Shown here one piece after another: positions 46,607 through 57,692 of a stretch of DNA of 64,000 bases. The notes under the pieces were generated by a model that saw only the letters and a list, made by a program, of their open reading frames with translations, had not been told where the DNA came from and did no database searches. How positions within the stretch are numbered: position 1 is the stretch's first letter; each line of letters starts with the position of its first letter. This stretch comes from Diaporthe sp. PMI_573 (taxonomy: Eukaryota > Ascomycota > Sordariomycetes > Diaporthales > Diaporthaceae). The stretch lies in the NCBI GenBank assembly GCA_021399435.1, contig JAJTUP010000033.1, forward strand, positions 62,001 to 126,000, given 5' to 3'. The position numbers and the translations under genes are program-made.

Positions 46607-49600
46607 ATGACGGAGCAGAATGGCATCGATATCCTGTGCGACGCTGCAGGCTCCGATCTGCTGCTGTCGTCCCTTTTCCCATCCGACGCACAGAACCCAT
46701 CCCAGAACCAGCACCCGCCGCCGCAGAAGAAGGTGAGGCGGTCCGACCCATCTCCGCCAGCCGCCGCCTCCGTCACCTCCACCTCCCTGGGTTCCTCCTC
46801 CTCCAACCACATCTGCCATATTTGCAAGCGCGTCTACGAGAGGGCAGATCACCTCACAAGGCATCTCAGATCACACGAGAATGCAAGGCCATATCAATGC
46901 ACCAGGTGCCCCAAGAGATTCAACCGAGCGTATGACTGCCCACCTGCCCGAGCCGTCTCTTTCCATCCAACCGCCTTTCTGCGAGTCCGCGTTGCTTGCT
47001 GCCTCCCTCCCCCCCCCCACATACCAGACAGTTCCCAGTGCCGAACCTAGTGCTTGACTGATAGCCCTGGCTCGTGCCACAGTGATCTTCTAACTCGACA
47101 CGAGGCCACCCATGACCGCGATGCTGGGAAATCAAAATCATTCATAAGACGCAGTGACCGAGCTGCCCAGGCCTGCGAGGCCTGTGCCTCTGCGAAAGCC
47201 AAGTGTGATGACCAGAAACCCTGCGGACGATGCCGCGCCAAGAAGCTTGCCTGTCAGGCGTCGACGAGGCGCTCCTATCAGTACAAGACTTCCACAGAAG
47301 GTCTGTCTCGTCTGCTCACACCCCTCCAGCAGATAGGTGCTGTTGCGCAACGGCCATGGTGCCGTTAGCTGACCCATCTCTTGGAACAGGCGACTCGCCG
47401 CCCTCTGACAGTGCTACTGTGACCTCAGCCATGGGGAACCACGTCCCGCCTGCTCATATGCCAATGCACGAGCCCATGGAGCCTACGCCCTTCATGCCCG
47501 ATGTCATGGGCCAGAATCCCTCGATGATTGACCCCATATCCGACGACATGGTGTACTTCAACCCAATGAGTAATTTCCTCCAGGACATGGACTTCACAAT
47601 GTCTTGGGATATGAATTTCGATGCCTTTTCCGTCCCACAATTTGATCTCCAAGGGCCAAGCCCGCAATCCTCGACTACCAATGCCGTCACCAGGCCCTCT
47701 CCGAGGAACGCAGTCAGAGACTCCTCACGTGGCCACTCCGCGTTTAAACGATCGCCATGGCTATGGGACCCCAAGAAGGAAGACTACGTGCAGCAGCAGA
47801 AGGAGGGGCTTCACATAGACGAGCAGTCCATCTCACAATCACCCGCCTTTGGGAAGCTCATGGATAGGCCGTCACGGAGGCTCAAGATGACCGCACATCA
47901 ACGAGACCGAATATTCTCAATCGTCCTGGCCCAGAATAAAGATCCGTCGAAAGTGCCGTCCTTTCCCACACTTGATCTGCTCAATTACCTTCTCCAGGCG
48001 CATTTCGTCCAGGATGAGCACCAATTTGATAGCTGGATACACCCTGCCTCCTTCGACCCGGAGAACACCCTTCCAGAGCTCCTGGCCGCCATCATCTCGA
48101 GCGGTGCGAGCTTCATTTCCGTGCCGGCCATATGGCAGTTTGGGCTCGCAATGCACGAGGTCGTGCGGCTGGGGGTTTCGGATCTGGTAAGCGGGCTCAC
48201 ATCCACAGAAGAGTAGAGGCATCACCATGGATACTGACCTCAACATAATAGTTCGAGAAGCTCAATGCTCATACTCGAAATCTGAGCGCCTTGCAAACGT
48301 TTATGCTCACCCTAGACGTAGGGATATGGAGTGGATTTAAGCGCAAAATGGAGATAGCAGAGAGTTTCTTGCAGCCTCTCCTAACAGTCAGTGTCCTTCG
48401 AATGTGGTGACGTCGACGCCCAAGCTGACAACTCCCAGATGCTCCGACGAGCTGGTGCTTTTTCTGCCCCGGCTGACTCTGCTGCTCTGCTGCCGCTGGA
48501 CTCCGACTCTCCAGAGGCTCTCGAGGCAAAATGGAAGAAGTTCATATCACGTGAATCCTACAAGAGGTATGTTCTGGCCTATCGTAGCTCTCAACAATCG
48601 CGTGAACTGACTAGAACTTAGGCTCATACTCCATCTTTTTTCCCACGATGTCCAAACATCCATTTCTCTTCAAAGGAATCCATTGATCTCATTCAGCGAA
48701 CTTGCTTTCAGTCTCCCCGCGTCACGCGATCTTTGGTGCGCCCCGACGGCGGAAGCATGGCGTCAGGTTCATCACTCCAAGACAACCATGCCCAGGCCAC
48801 TACCCCGCGTCTCCGAAGTGCTTCATTGTGTCGATGTCCTGGATGAACTCGAGGAATTCATCGACATTGACTTATGCTACAGTGCTGTCCTCAACGGCTA
48901 TTGGGGACAGGTCTGGGCTTATCGCGAATCTGTTCGTTTCTTCGCAACAGCGAGTAAGGGGGGCACTAATCGTCTATGGCTCAAGTCACAACACCAAGAG
49001 CTGTATCAGGACCTTAGTGGCTTTTCGTCGATTATTCATACGTCGAGTACGCCTCGCAACCACAGCACGCTCCTTGCCATTGTCGTTGAATTATTCCTCA
49101 TGATCATGCACGTCTCCCCAGACGAGATTCAAAGGTTCGCCGGAAAATCCGGAGAAGAGGAGTCACGTCGCGCAGGAACCTCATTGGAAGAGAACTGGGC
49201 TAATACCTCTGACGCACGACACGCAATCTGGCACGCTGGCCAAGTTTTTGCCAATGCCAAGAGACTGCCTCCAGCAAGCATAAGAGGCTTCAACGCGATC
49301 GCCGTTTACCTTGCCAGCATGACCCTCTGGACATATGGGTTGTTCTGCTCGCCTGCTCCACAAGGTGATGACGCAGACTCGAGCTACCTGCAGCCAGGTG
49401 ATGGGCAGCAAGCGAATACGGGCATCAGGAGAGCATCATCGGTCTCAGGCACCGGGCCAGGCAAGTACGTCCTCCTCGACGAGGAGGAGACGAGAGACAC
49501 CAAGGCATTTTTGCAGTTTGATCGTGGTGTACCCGCCTTGAAGACTTCGCAGGGGGCGGTAGAGCCATTGTCGGACCCGAGCAAGATATTGTCTATCGCC

Positions 49601-49774
49601 CGGAGCCTATTCAGGGAGAACTACCCTGTTCGTACAGAACCACTTCCGCCGCTAGTGGAGAGTCTGGGGAACCTTTTACGAGATCTAGGAAGCGGTCTTG
49701 CCGGGATGCCGAGTCGGGTTGCGTCGAGGGTGCAGAGTCGGTCGGCTAGTAGGATGGGCAGCGAGGAGAGGTGA
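46607..49774 (+). CDS. transcription factor with two C2H2 fingers, a Zn2Cys6 cluster and a fungal_trans domain
   Basis: Nuclear DNA-binding regulator. Six exons: 46607..46929, 47083..47300, 47390..48186, 48252..48386, 48439..48566, 48622..49774; the introns (153, 89, 65, 52 and 55 nt) start GTATGA, GTCTGT, GTAAGC, GTCAGT and GTATGT and keep one frame of 918 codons (917 residues). C2H2 finger 1 spans residues ~70-90 (CHIC...HLRSH). Finger 2 spans ~98-118 (CTRC...HEATH) and is split by intron 1. The Zn2Cys6 cluster is at ~139-165 with spacing C-x2-C-x6-C-x5-C-x2-C-x6-C. A Met/Pro/Asp-rich, activation-like stretch follows, then from about residue 330 the fungal-specific middle-homology region (HPASFDPENTLPELLAAIIS; AESFLQPLLTMLRRAG joined across intron 4). 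The C-terminus has repeated SRVxSR motifs. This C2H2+C6 architecture is a known filamentous-ascomycete class; targets are unknown. Confidence 0.9.
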
Positions 49775-50584
49775 TGTCGAATTCAGAGTTCCAAAAGTTT
49801 GACTACTATCTGTTGGACAGCTGATACCATTAGCATACTGTCAGAGTCTCTGGAGTTGTCCATCTTCTGGCATGGCATTCTTATCTTCGCGAGTCAAGGC
49901 TTGAGACACATTACAGAATTTTGTCTCATACTTGTTGACTGGATCTGTTGTGGATTCTTAATGACGAGCATTAATGGAGCATAGCGGCTGGCAAGGGACG
50001 GTATATGTGTGGAATGCTTCGTGATCTCATGTTCATCAGAAAGTCTTGCAGAGGTTTCCCCTTGATCAATCGATTAAGTGACCTCCGCTCCCACTCACAA
50101 TGGCTCCAACTGATAGTACTCTATGCCAACCTCTAGAGACAATGCGCTTCAACTTCCAAGACTCACATAATTCAGATAAAGTAGCAGATGAATACTCACC
50201 GTTCTGCAGTATCGGCGTCTGACATTTTGGCTTGCTGCAGAAGGGTCTAGCGAACATAGCAATAATCTCACAGTATACTGACTGATCGCTACGGACCTCC
50301 GCTCGGGCGCTCACTACAATCAAACCTTGCACTGGTTCTCCCTTATTACACATGAGTCCAGGTAATTTATTATCCTACACAAAGTGACCAAGGCCAAATA
50401 AATTCCTCCAAGCTAATCATTCAAAGCTGAGAAGCACCATAAGAGGCTTATTCCCCGCCGATCACGTGGGCATGTGCTTACACTATGGACATACCAAGTC
50501 ACATATGGATCACTATTAATATCTCGAGACACGCGAGAGGTTGGCAAAGAAAAATGAGACAAAAGTGAGAGCACGGCAAAAGGA
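49775..50584. other. intergenic spacer, nothing recognised
   Basis: This is the 3' flank of the transcription factor gene and AT-rich DNA leading into the repeat zone. No coding or RNA feature was supported. Confidence 0.5.
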
Positions 50585-50760
50585 AACACTTGGAAAGGTG
50601 GTTTCGTTTTTAATCCATGTACGTATGCTTCTTAAGTAGTATGTAGGCAGCCCCTTCATACAAGTAAGTAGTAAACGCTTAAATACCCCCCCCCCCAGTG
50701 TTTTTTTTTTTAAAAAAACAATACTAACAACAGTAGGTTTACAATATAATTATTACGTTC
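50585..50760 (-). repeat. dispersed repeat, copy B (inverted relative to 30.5 kb)
   Basis: The reverse complement contains AAACCTACTGTT, a T/A-run, a C/G-run, ATTTAAGCGTTTAC, GCCTACATACT, CTTAAGAAGCAT and ATTAAAAACGAAACCACC in the same order as copy A. Homology ends close to 50590 on one side and fades near 50760 on the other. Confidence 0.8.
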
Positions 50761-50817
50761 TGGCTAAGTCTGCAGAAGCCCCCATGGCGATGGGGGAGCC
50801 CCCTAACTACCAGCAGA

Positions 50818-51435
50818 ATGGGTGGGTTGCACCTTCCCACTAACGACACTTTCAGTCCAGCATTCGGCGCCGGTGGCGATATTGATACGCCAGAGCCGTC
50901 CGTCGCAGGGGAAGCCGGCCTGGACGAGAAGATTGCATCGTGTCGAGAGCTACAAATTTATGGCCTACAGCCTTCTCTGCCCCTATCTGCCTTAGCCCTG
51001 GCGTGGCCATCACCCGCCTCGCCGGGGCCGCTCCAGGGGGAGCACGACCAGCCGAGTCCCGCTGGCCGTGGCTCGTATAGAGCGGGGCAGGACCCCGCTC
51101 CCGAGGACGTCAGATACGGCCGCGCGTCACCGCCAGGAGCGGAGTCTCAGCCTGTGCCCGGCCTAGGCCGGTTTTTCCGGCCCTCTCTGCCGCGGCTGGA
51201 AGAAGCTACGGATCGAGAGGCTACGCCGTGCCGTGACTCGGTGGGCGAAGGCGATGGCGATGGCGATGGCGACGCCGAGCCGCTTCGGGCCAGGCAGAAG
51301 TCGGGCCGGATAGGCGCTGCGCTTGGTCACGGGACCCGTCGTCCCAGCGATATACCCGGCGTCGATTCCGACGAGGAGGACCAGGCCGAGGCTATGCAGC
51401 CGTCCGATAACCCCGACGACCATGGCAGCCCTTGA
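50818..51435 (+). CDS. orphan GC-rich ORF beside AT-rich DNA, possible mobile-element remnant
   Basis: 205 codons open from an ATG immediately downstream of repeat copy B. The product is Pro/Gly/Ala/Asp-rich, with an imperfect GGCGAT hexamer run coding for alternating Gly-Asp near 51250-51275 and an acidic end (DSDEEDQAE). No domain was recognised. The GC content drops abruptly after about 51475 into strongly AT-rich DNA, which suggests a boundary within or at the edge of a mobile element. It may not be a gene at all. Confidence 0.3.
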   Translation: MGGLHLPTNDTFSPAFGAGGDIDTPEPSVAGEAGLDEKIASCRELQIYGLQPSLPLSALALAWPSPASPGPLQGEHDQPSPAGRGSYRAGQDPAPEDVRYGRASPPGAESQPVPGLGRFFRPSLPRLEEATDREATPCRDSVGEGDGDGDGDAEPLRARQKSGRIGAALGHGTRRPSDIPGVDSDEEDQAEAMQPSDNPDDHGSP

Positions 51436-51475
51436 CGCTATCTGGGCCGTCGTTGGCGCGATAGTACCGGGGCGG

Positions 51476-52075
51476 GAGATAACGGTTTATACTATCTTTT
51501 TGCTAGAAGCGAGAAAGAGCAGGATAAGGGAGATAGTAGTAATAATTACCAACTACCCTATAAGCGCTATAGGATAAGCTTGTCTATATAGTTGGCTCCT
51601 CTTAGAAGATTAACTAGACTATAGATTTATTTAGATACTAGTATTACTCCTCTATTACGACAAGTCTAAATATTAGCCCTAGGCTGAAAGCACTTTAGCT
51701 AGTATAGCCTCTATAGCCTACTATCCTCTTAGGGGTCTAGTATTAAAAAAAGGGCTATTTAGGTCCCTTTAGTAGATTTTAAAAAATAGCAGCTTTAAGA
51801 TATAGTCCTTAAGTATACTACAGTAGGCAGCCTAGCAACCTTCTAGCTTTAATTTACTTAAAACTTCTATATAAATTATAGATATAAAGATAGTACTAGT
51901 TAATGTTTATTAGTCAAGCTACTAGCCAATAGACACTTTACTATAAAGTAAGGTATATTAATATAGGCTGTATTTATACCTAAAGAAGACAATCTCTTTA
52001 TTGGGTTAAAGCATTAAGGACTGTTGTAGAAGCAGATCTATAGGCAACTTATAGATGCCTTTCCATAACGACAGC
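51476..52075. other. extremely AT-rich tract, RIP-like
   Basis: Some 600 bp dominated by CTATA, TAGTA and CTTAG words with dense stops in every frame. This is what repeat-induced point mutation leaves of a transposon. No surviving motif was read. Confidence 0.5.
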
Positions 52076-52699
52076 AGAGCGTGGGAGGGCTGCAGGTACG
52101 GTACTGTACGAAGCTGAAGGAGAGGCAGGCGCGCGGGGGGGGGGGGCAGCCGTCGGCAGGATCGCGCTGCGTTAGGCTTGAGGTTGTGGATATGGATATG
52201 GCAGAAGGCTCCTTGGTTCCTGTTGGCCGTCTATCATTGCCGGCACTTGCGGGAGAGGGACAGGGCGATAAATTGTTTGGAGATGGACATGAACTGTAAC
52301 CATTTTGCTTGTATACATGGTATAAGTATGGTCTGTCTGAATTTGATTTCTTCCTTATGCTCGCCTTGCCACGCGCTTATGTCCCGATCTCTGTCCGGAT
52401 GCCGAAGAGGAGTTGCCCCAAAAGGGGGTAAAGTGTTTGATGCTTCACGCAGCTGCAGAGCATTCACGAACCCGTTGTGGAACGAGGAGTCACGCACAGC
52501 CTGCAGGAACGACGTGTCTTTGCCGACATCATGCCCGATATGGACGAGGACCTGCCCGAAGAGGATATTGTGCGGCGCAAAATCGAGGTCATCAACGCAA
52601 TCGTTGCCTGTGCTTTCGTGTATGAGCCACTCCAGCGGACGCAGAGCTTCGAAAGGCGTGCGTTAACCTGGCTGATCCTAGTTGAAAACGTATTAGTGT

Positions 52700-53337
52700 G
52701 AGAGACATTACCTTTTCGGCGTGAAGGAGGGTGAGTAGTCACGTCTCTGCACGGCTACTCTCCGGGTGATACTGACTGAACCAACTTCACAGTCAAGACC
52801 TTGATTCTGAAGAATGGTTGGGTCCCAGAGGAACGTGTGGACGCGCAAATTGCGTGGTTCTACAACGAATTGGGCATCGATGATGTCTACTTCCAGCTCG
52901 AGGCCCCATCCGTCATCGCGGATCACATTACCTCCCTGTATACTGCTAAGGTTGCTGTTTCCTCGCTTAAGGATAAGTGTAAAGAGATCAGGCTGGATAT
53001 AAAGGCCAAGAATCATGCTATCTATATCGACACCTCGGAGCCCGGAAAGAGTGCTATAGGAGGCCCTCGTTTTGAGACCAGGCTAGAGACGAAGTATCTG
53101 GACGGCAACCTGACTGATCGGTTCCGCGTGGAAACCTTCCCCATCTCCAGGCATGTTGGGCGAGCGAACGGCCTACGACCAACCTCGGCGGCGGATACCC
53201 TCTTTTCGACCAGTCTATCCATTAGATCATACATATTGGATTTTCCCACATCATACAATGGAACAAGACTGATCAATAGTGACCGAAAAGACCAACTAAT
53301 TGTAATCGGCCTCCTTGGCGGCACCTGGTCAGCCTAG
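52700..53337 (+). pseudogene. truncated NAD-specific glutamate dehydrogenase (Gdh2-type) fragment
   Basis: After a good intron end (CTGAC branch, TTCACAG near 52790) the frame reads KTLILKNGWVPEERVDAQ, then IAWFYNELGIDDVYFQLEAP, ADHITSLYTAKVA, IYIDTSEPG and KYLDGNLTDRFRVETF. These are successive conserved blocks of the N-terminal region of the large (~1,000-residue) fungal NAD-GDH. A short upstream stretch (LFGVKE, donor GTGAGT near 52731) may be the preceding exon. Homology stops after FRVETF near 53140; the frame runs on to a stop at 53335-53337 with unrelated sequence. The catalytic domain is absent from the window. A non-functional relic or partial duplicate is the best reading. Confidence 0.7.
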
Positions 53338-54119
53338 CTGCAAGATCAGGGCTCCAGCATGTAGATATTCGTGGCTGCTCACTGCGGTGAGATCATCAGA
53401 ATACTTGAAAATTCCTGGCCTCTGCTCGATTACCTGCTAAAGCCTACTCCAGAAATAGTGCTCCCAGAGCCGGGGAGTAGCTTTTAGACTGCCTTATGTT
53501 TGAAAGTCTTAACAATTCTTGCATGAAGACGATCTTGACGTAGTTTTGCAGAGTATCGTGGCTGATTACTAAGCATGTGCTACATTGCTCTGGTTCATGA
53601 AGGAATTCCTAACCTCGCTCAACTTGATGACACCTGGACAAGGACTTCTTCCTCACCGCATGACTCATAGCAACGTCGACTTGCGGCTTCGCAGAGCTGT
53701 CTGCACCATACTTCTACCTAGGTACTACGTAGTAGCCAATCCTATGACATCAAAAGAGGAGCAGCCACTACGCCCAGACTCAGGGAATCTTTGGGCCAAC
53801 CAAGCGAACAATGATGCTTGAGGAAGAATCCCCGATCTGGCTAGTTGTTGCGAAATGATGTTTGAATACAGAGCCCAGACTTGCCCGTCTTTGCTCCCAC
53901 CCCTTTACCCACGAAAACGGAGATTCGCACAACCACAATCGGAGGGTACACAACTTTTTCTGACTAAGCACACTATAGCCAATCAGAGCGTCCCATTTTA
54001 CATCAATTTACCACCCATCGTCGTGTGTTTTATAGCCTCGGCCATGTATACTGCAGAATATCCTCCACCTACTAACTTTAATGCTTTGTTAAATCGACTA
54101 ATTGCTTCTTGGAATTGTA
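53338..54119. other. spacer, nothing firm
   Basis: Short frames only. Sequence just after 53340 hints at further broken coding DNA, but no family could be named. Confidence 0.4.
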
Positions 54120-55092
54120 AAGGTTAGTGGATCGAATAGATGTCAGGTAGCAGTAGGGTGCCTGGAGGCCTTGTTGGGACGCTTGAGAATGGTTCAGACA
54201 ACTTTGTATTAAATTTGAGTGGGCTTCTGTCAGCCCTCCTCACAGTCCCTCCGACATTGTCTTACCCGCGGGTACGCGTGGGTTGGCTCTGGTGTAGGAA
54301 TAGAGAGGCCGGAAAATTTGGCCCTCAAACCTACTATCTTTGGCTTTAAATAGCCAGATAACCCTAACCCTAATAGTAACTAAACTAAATATAAATAAAC
54401 TTTAAAAATTAGGCTATCTAATAAGCTAAGTTATATACTTTTTAGGTAAAAAATAAGGGTAATATAGAGGTATAAAGTTAGGGTCTTAAAATAGCCTAAA
54501 AAATTAACTTATGGCTATTAAACTTATCTTTTAGTATATATACTACTAGTACTAAGTCTAGGATAACTGTTAAACGGAAACGCTCATTTAGGTGTGGGCG
54601 CTGCACGTAGGGAGTTACCCTAGACTTCACGGAAGGAGTTACCCTAGACTTTTTGCTAGTGGCGTGCGCGCTGGCAGATGAGTTTGGTGGCCGTGAGCCG
54701 ATTTTTTGGGCTGTTTTAAGACCCTAACTTCGAACCTCTGCATTCCCCTTATTTCTTACCCAAAAAGCATGTAACCTAGTTTATTAGATAGCCTGATTTC
54801 TAAAGTTTATCTGTATTTAGTTTGGTTACTGTCTGGATTAGGGTTGGCTGGTTATTTAAAGCCAAAGATAGTGGGTCTGAGGGCCGAATTTTCCGGCCTC
54901 TCTATTCCTACACCAGAGCCAACCCACGCGTACCCGCGGGTAAGACAATGTCGGAGGGACTGTGAGGAGGGCTGACAGAAGCCCACTCAAATTTAATACA
55001 AAGTTGTCCGAACCACTCTCAATCGTCCCAACTCGCCTCCAGGCACCCTGCTGCGACCCTGCCACACACACACTGCTGAAGGCACTAACCTT
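54120..55092. mobile_element. foldback element with ~400-bp terminal inverted repeats
   Basis: Both ends carry AAGGTTAGTG in inverted orientation (54120-54129 and 55083-55092). The arms (roughly 54150-54540 and 54690-55065) are reverse complements with high identity; both encode the same peptide-like stretch on opposite strands (…NLSGLLSALLTVPPTL…), which reflects the repeat rather than a gene. The unique centre (~54545-54690) has a 17-bp direct repeat, GGAGTTACCCTAGACTT, at 54611 and 54635. No transposase is encoded, so it would be non-autonomous. No clear target-site duplication was found. The left arm is more AT-rich, mostly by C-to-T and G-to-A differences. Confidence 0.8.
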
Positions 55093-55933
55093 CAGAGGAA
55101 GATAATGTTATAAATTAATATATATTAGCTAACTTGATAATACCCTAGCTAATTATCTAGTAGTTAATATACTTATTAATCTTAAACCCTATTTTTAGTA
55201 TCTTTTATTATTGTTAACGATAATAATGTTGGCAATAATTTTAATAGATGGGGGGCATATTGGAAGGCATGGTTTAGGTATTTGGATGACTAAGCATATA
55301 GCCCACATTACCCGCTCTTTCTGAGTGTTCTAGCTGTAAGGATTCCTTTCCTTATAATACTAATGACAGTATGAATGTAATCGTTAATCTCATTAAATTT
55401 TGGGGCCCTTATATGTACTTCAGCAGATGAGTCGGTATATTACAATAGGCCACTTGTCTGCAACTTCCTCTTGGTGGTGCATTGAATGCACATGTGCATT
55501 CAATGAGTTGTGTTACCATTTGTGTCGTGAGTTGAAACATTTGAATGAGTTTAGATTGCTCAATTTCATACTCATTGTTAGAGATAATCTCTTCCTCTAG
55601 CTACCTGGGTCCTTCGTAATTGATCTGCCATGAAATCACTCCTTGCACCTGGGCAGATTACTGCAAAGTTCGCTTACTATTGTCTAAAAAAAAGCTTACG
55701 GAAATGTACCCCAATCAGACAAGTTCCGGGTTGCAGGATCGACTGGATTGGGAACGTGAAGTTGTTCCAGTGGTGATTATCTTCGTGTCGGCTTACATAG
55801 GGCCACATAACGATTACTTGTTTTAGAGGGTACGCGAATAAAACTCAACAGCACGTGAAGCTCACGAACAATCAGTTCTAGGTCACTATTTGATCATTTA
55901 AATATCATTAACCTGTATATGACTCCGTTAAGC
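55093..55933. other. AT-rich spacer, no gene seen
   Basis: Strongly AT-rich next to the foldback element (55095-55400), then mixed sequence up to the GH30 gene. No coding signal was found. Confidence 0.5.
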
Positions 55934-57692
55934 TCATAGAGCCATGAATATAACAGCCGTGGCAAACATCCACAGACCCAAGGAGCTTCCCGATGTTGGT
56001 AGGCTGACGCCCAGCTTGGAGGCGTTGTTTTCTTCAGACTGAGCGTTTACAATCATGTCATCCCTGACCCAAACTTGTCAGTATGTGTATGCCAAGAAAT
56101 TCTGATAAACCAAGGGAATAGGGCCCCAACTCACGGCCGAACAGCATCCAAAGCGAGAACCAAAAGTGACCTGGGAGGTATGGTCGCCGTGATAGTTGTG
56201 CCGTTGATCTCAACGACGGAATCGCTCTCAGCCAAATCGAAGTCATTGTTTAACAACAGAGCAGTTGAGTTGGTGATCTCTGTTAGCTGATCAATGTTTA
56301 CCGGAACGATTTTCTCCTCGTCGGCGTTATTGATGATTTGCATGGCAAGGTTGCCACTTGCAGGGAACGACGCTTCCTGAGGGGTCCAAGCCGCCACGGT
56401 CACATTGTCGGTGGTAGATATTGCCGTCACCCTTGACGAGCCTTGACGCGCATACCTGTGGATCATTAGTAAACCCCAGCAATGAGGCTTCCTGCCGTCT
56501 GAGATCGAAGCTCACCTTCCAAAGGCTGCGTAAGCCCAGTAGCGCTTTGACAGTATATTTGTATCATTGATCGTCCGGATCACTGGGGTAGCAGCACTAA
56601 TCAAATAAGTATTAGTATGCGGAAATACCGACAGAAAATAGTCTCCAGGTGAAAAGAGGCTCACTCCGATGGCTGGGCTCCCATCCAGTTGAGGAAAGCC
56701 GAGATGTTCGAAACAGTGAAACTGTGAAGAATTCTGTTCGCCCAGGTAATCCCTTCTCCACCTCCGTAAGTGCCCCTCGGATCGCCCTCGGCAGAGTACC
56801 ACGGTTGGTCAAAGTAGCTGGAAAGCTCGGCCCATTCGCCCTGCCAGACCTCCAGGGGTGTGTCGTAAGGCTCAGAAAGCGGCTGGCCGTATCCGTGGCC
56901 CGAGACAACATCCAGGTACCTCTCGCCGCCTGTCTCCTGGATGCCCTTCAGGATCTTCCGGCCGTCTTCCCAGCCGGCCCAGTCACAGCAGGTGATCTTG
57001 ACGTCCAGGCCCGCTGCCTCAACCGCGGGGGCGAGCTTCTCTAGCATGTCCGTGGTCTGCTGGCCGTCCGCCTGCATGGATGCATATGGAACTGCGATGT
57101 CGGGCTCGTTCAGCGGGTTCAGGTGGGTAATGTTGATGCCCTCCTCGGCATAATACTTGACCCACTGGACGAGCTTGTTTGCATACTGTTCACGCCAGTC
57201 ACCCGTCTCACAGGAGGTGTTGGTCACGCCGCACAGATGGCCACCATTGTCGGTGCTTCCAGTATCTTTCATGTACGCGTCTGCTCCCCAGGAGTTCGCG
57301 TAGAAGAGGTTAACTCCTCTCTTCTGGACCTCCTTTGCCCACCACACCTGGGAAGAGTCGTTCCGATCCCAAACATAAGTGGGTTCCGCGTCAGGGGAAC
57401 CTGGTGATTCTGGCTGGATGCTCACCATCCAGTCCTTGGAGTTATTGGCAGATGAACCGACGCCGATACGCAGAATCGAGAAGCCGGCGCCCGTCACCGG
57501 GTCGTGAAGGAGGTCGAACATCTCCTGTTGCTTCTCTTCCGACATAGTATGGTACACCCATTGAGACCGCTGGAATGCCTCGGCATAGCCGAGGCCGCGG
57601 ATCACTTGATGGGTCTCGGTCACGTCAACCGTGATCTGAGCTGAAGCGAGCGCCGTCGCCGGGAGGGCCAGAAGAAAAGAGTGGACGGCCAT
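55934..57692 (-). CDS. GH30 (subfamily 7-like) xylanase/glycosidase with predicted GPI-anchor tail
   Basis: Secreted glycoside hydrolase acting on plant or wall polysaccharide, most like fungal GH30_7 xylanases. Exons on the minus strand: 57692..56665, 56596..56516, 56455..56135, 56063..55934; introns of 68, 60 and 71 nt (donors GTGAGC, GTGAGC, GTGAGT), all phase 2. The product is 519 residues. Residues 1-~19 are a signal peptide. The (beta/alpha)8 domain has the acid/base Glu in HLNPLNEPD (~196) and the nucleophile Glu in VWQGEWAEL (~286); RGLGYAEAFQRS and ILRIGVGSS are family marks. The beta-side domain covers the SKRYWA...LLVLALD region. The last exon adds a Ser/Asn/Gly spacer and a hydrophobic end, SLGLWMFATAVIFMAL, typical of a GPI signal. 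Without it the protein would stop after DAVRP. An upstream in-frame ATG at 57848 is less likely, because the signal peptide starts at 57692. Confidence 0.88.

Noticed and set aside
54361..54372. CCCTAACCCTAA, a telomere-like motif
   Set aside because: There are only two units, inside the left arm of the foldback element; the right arm has a diverged counterpart, so it is element sequence and not an interstitial telomere.
54140..55071. Two near-identical 70-residue ORFs on opposite strands
   Set aside because: They are the two arms of the inverted-repeat element read on each strand; the identity comes from the palindrome, not from selection on protein.
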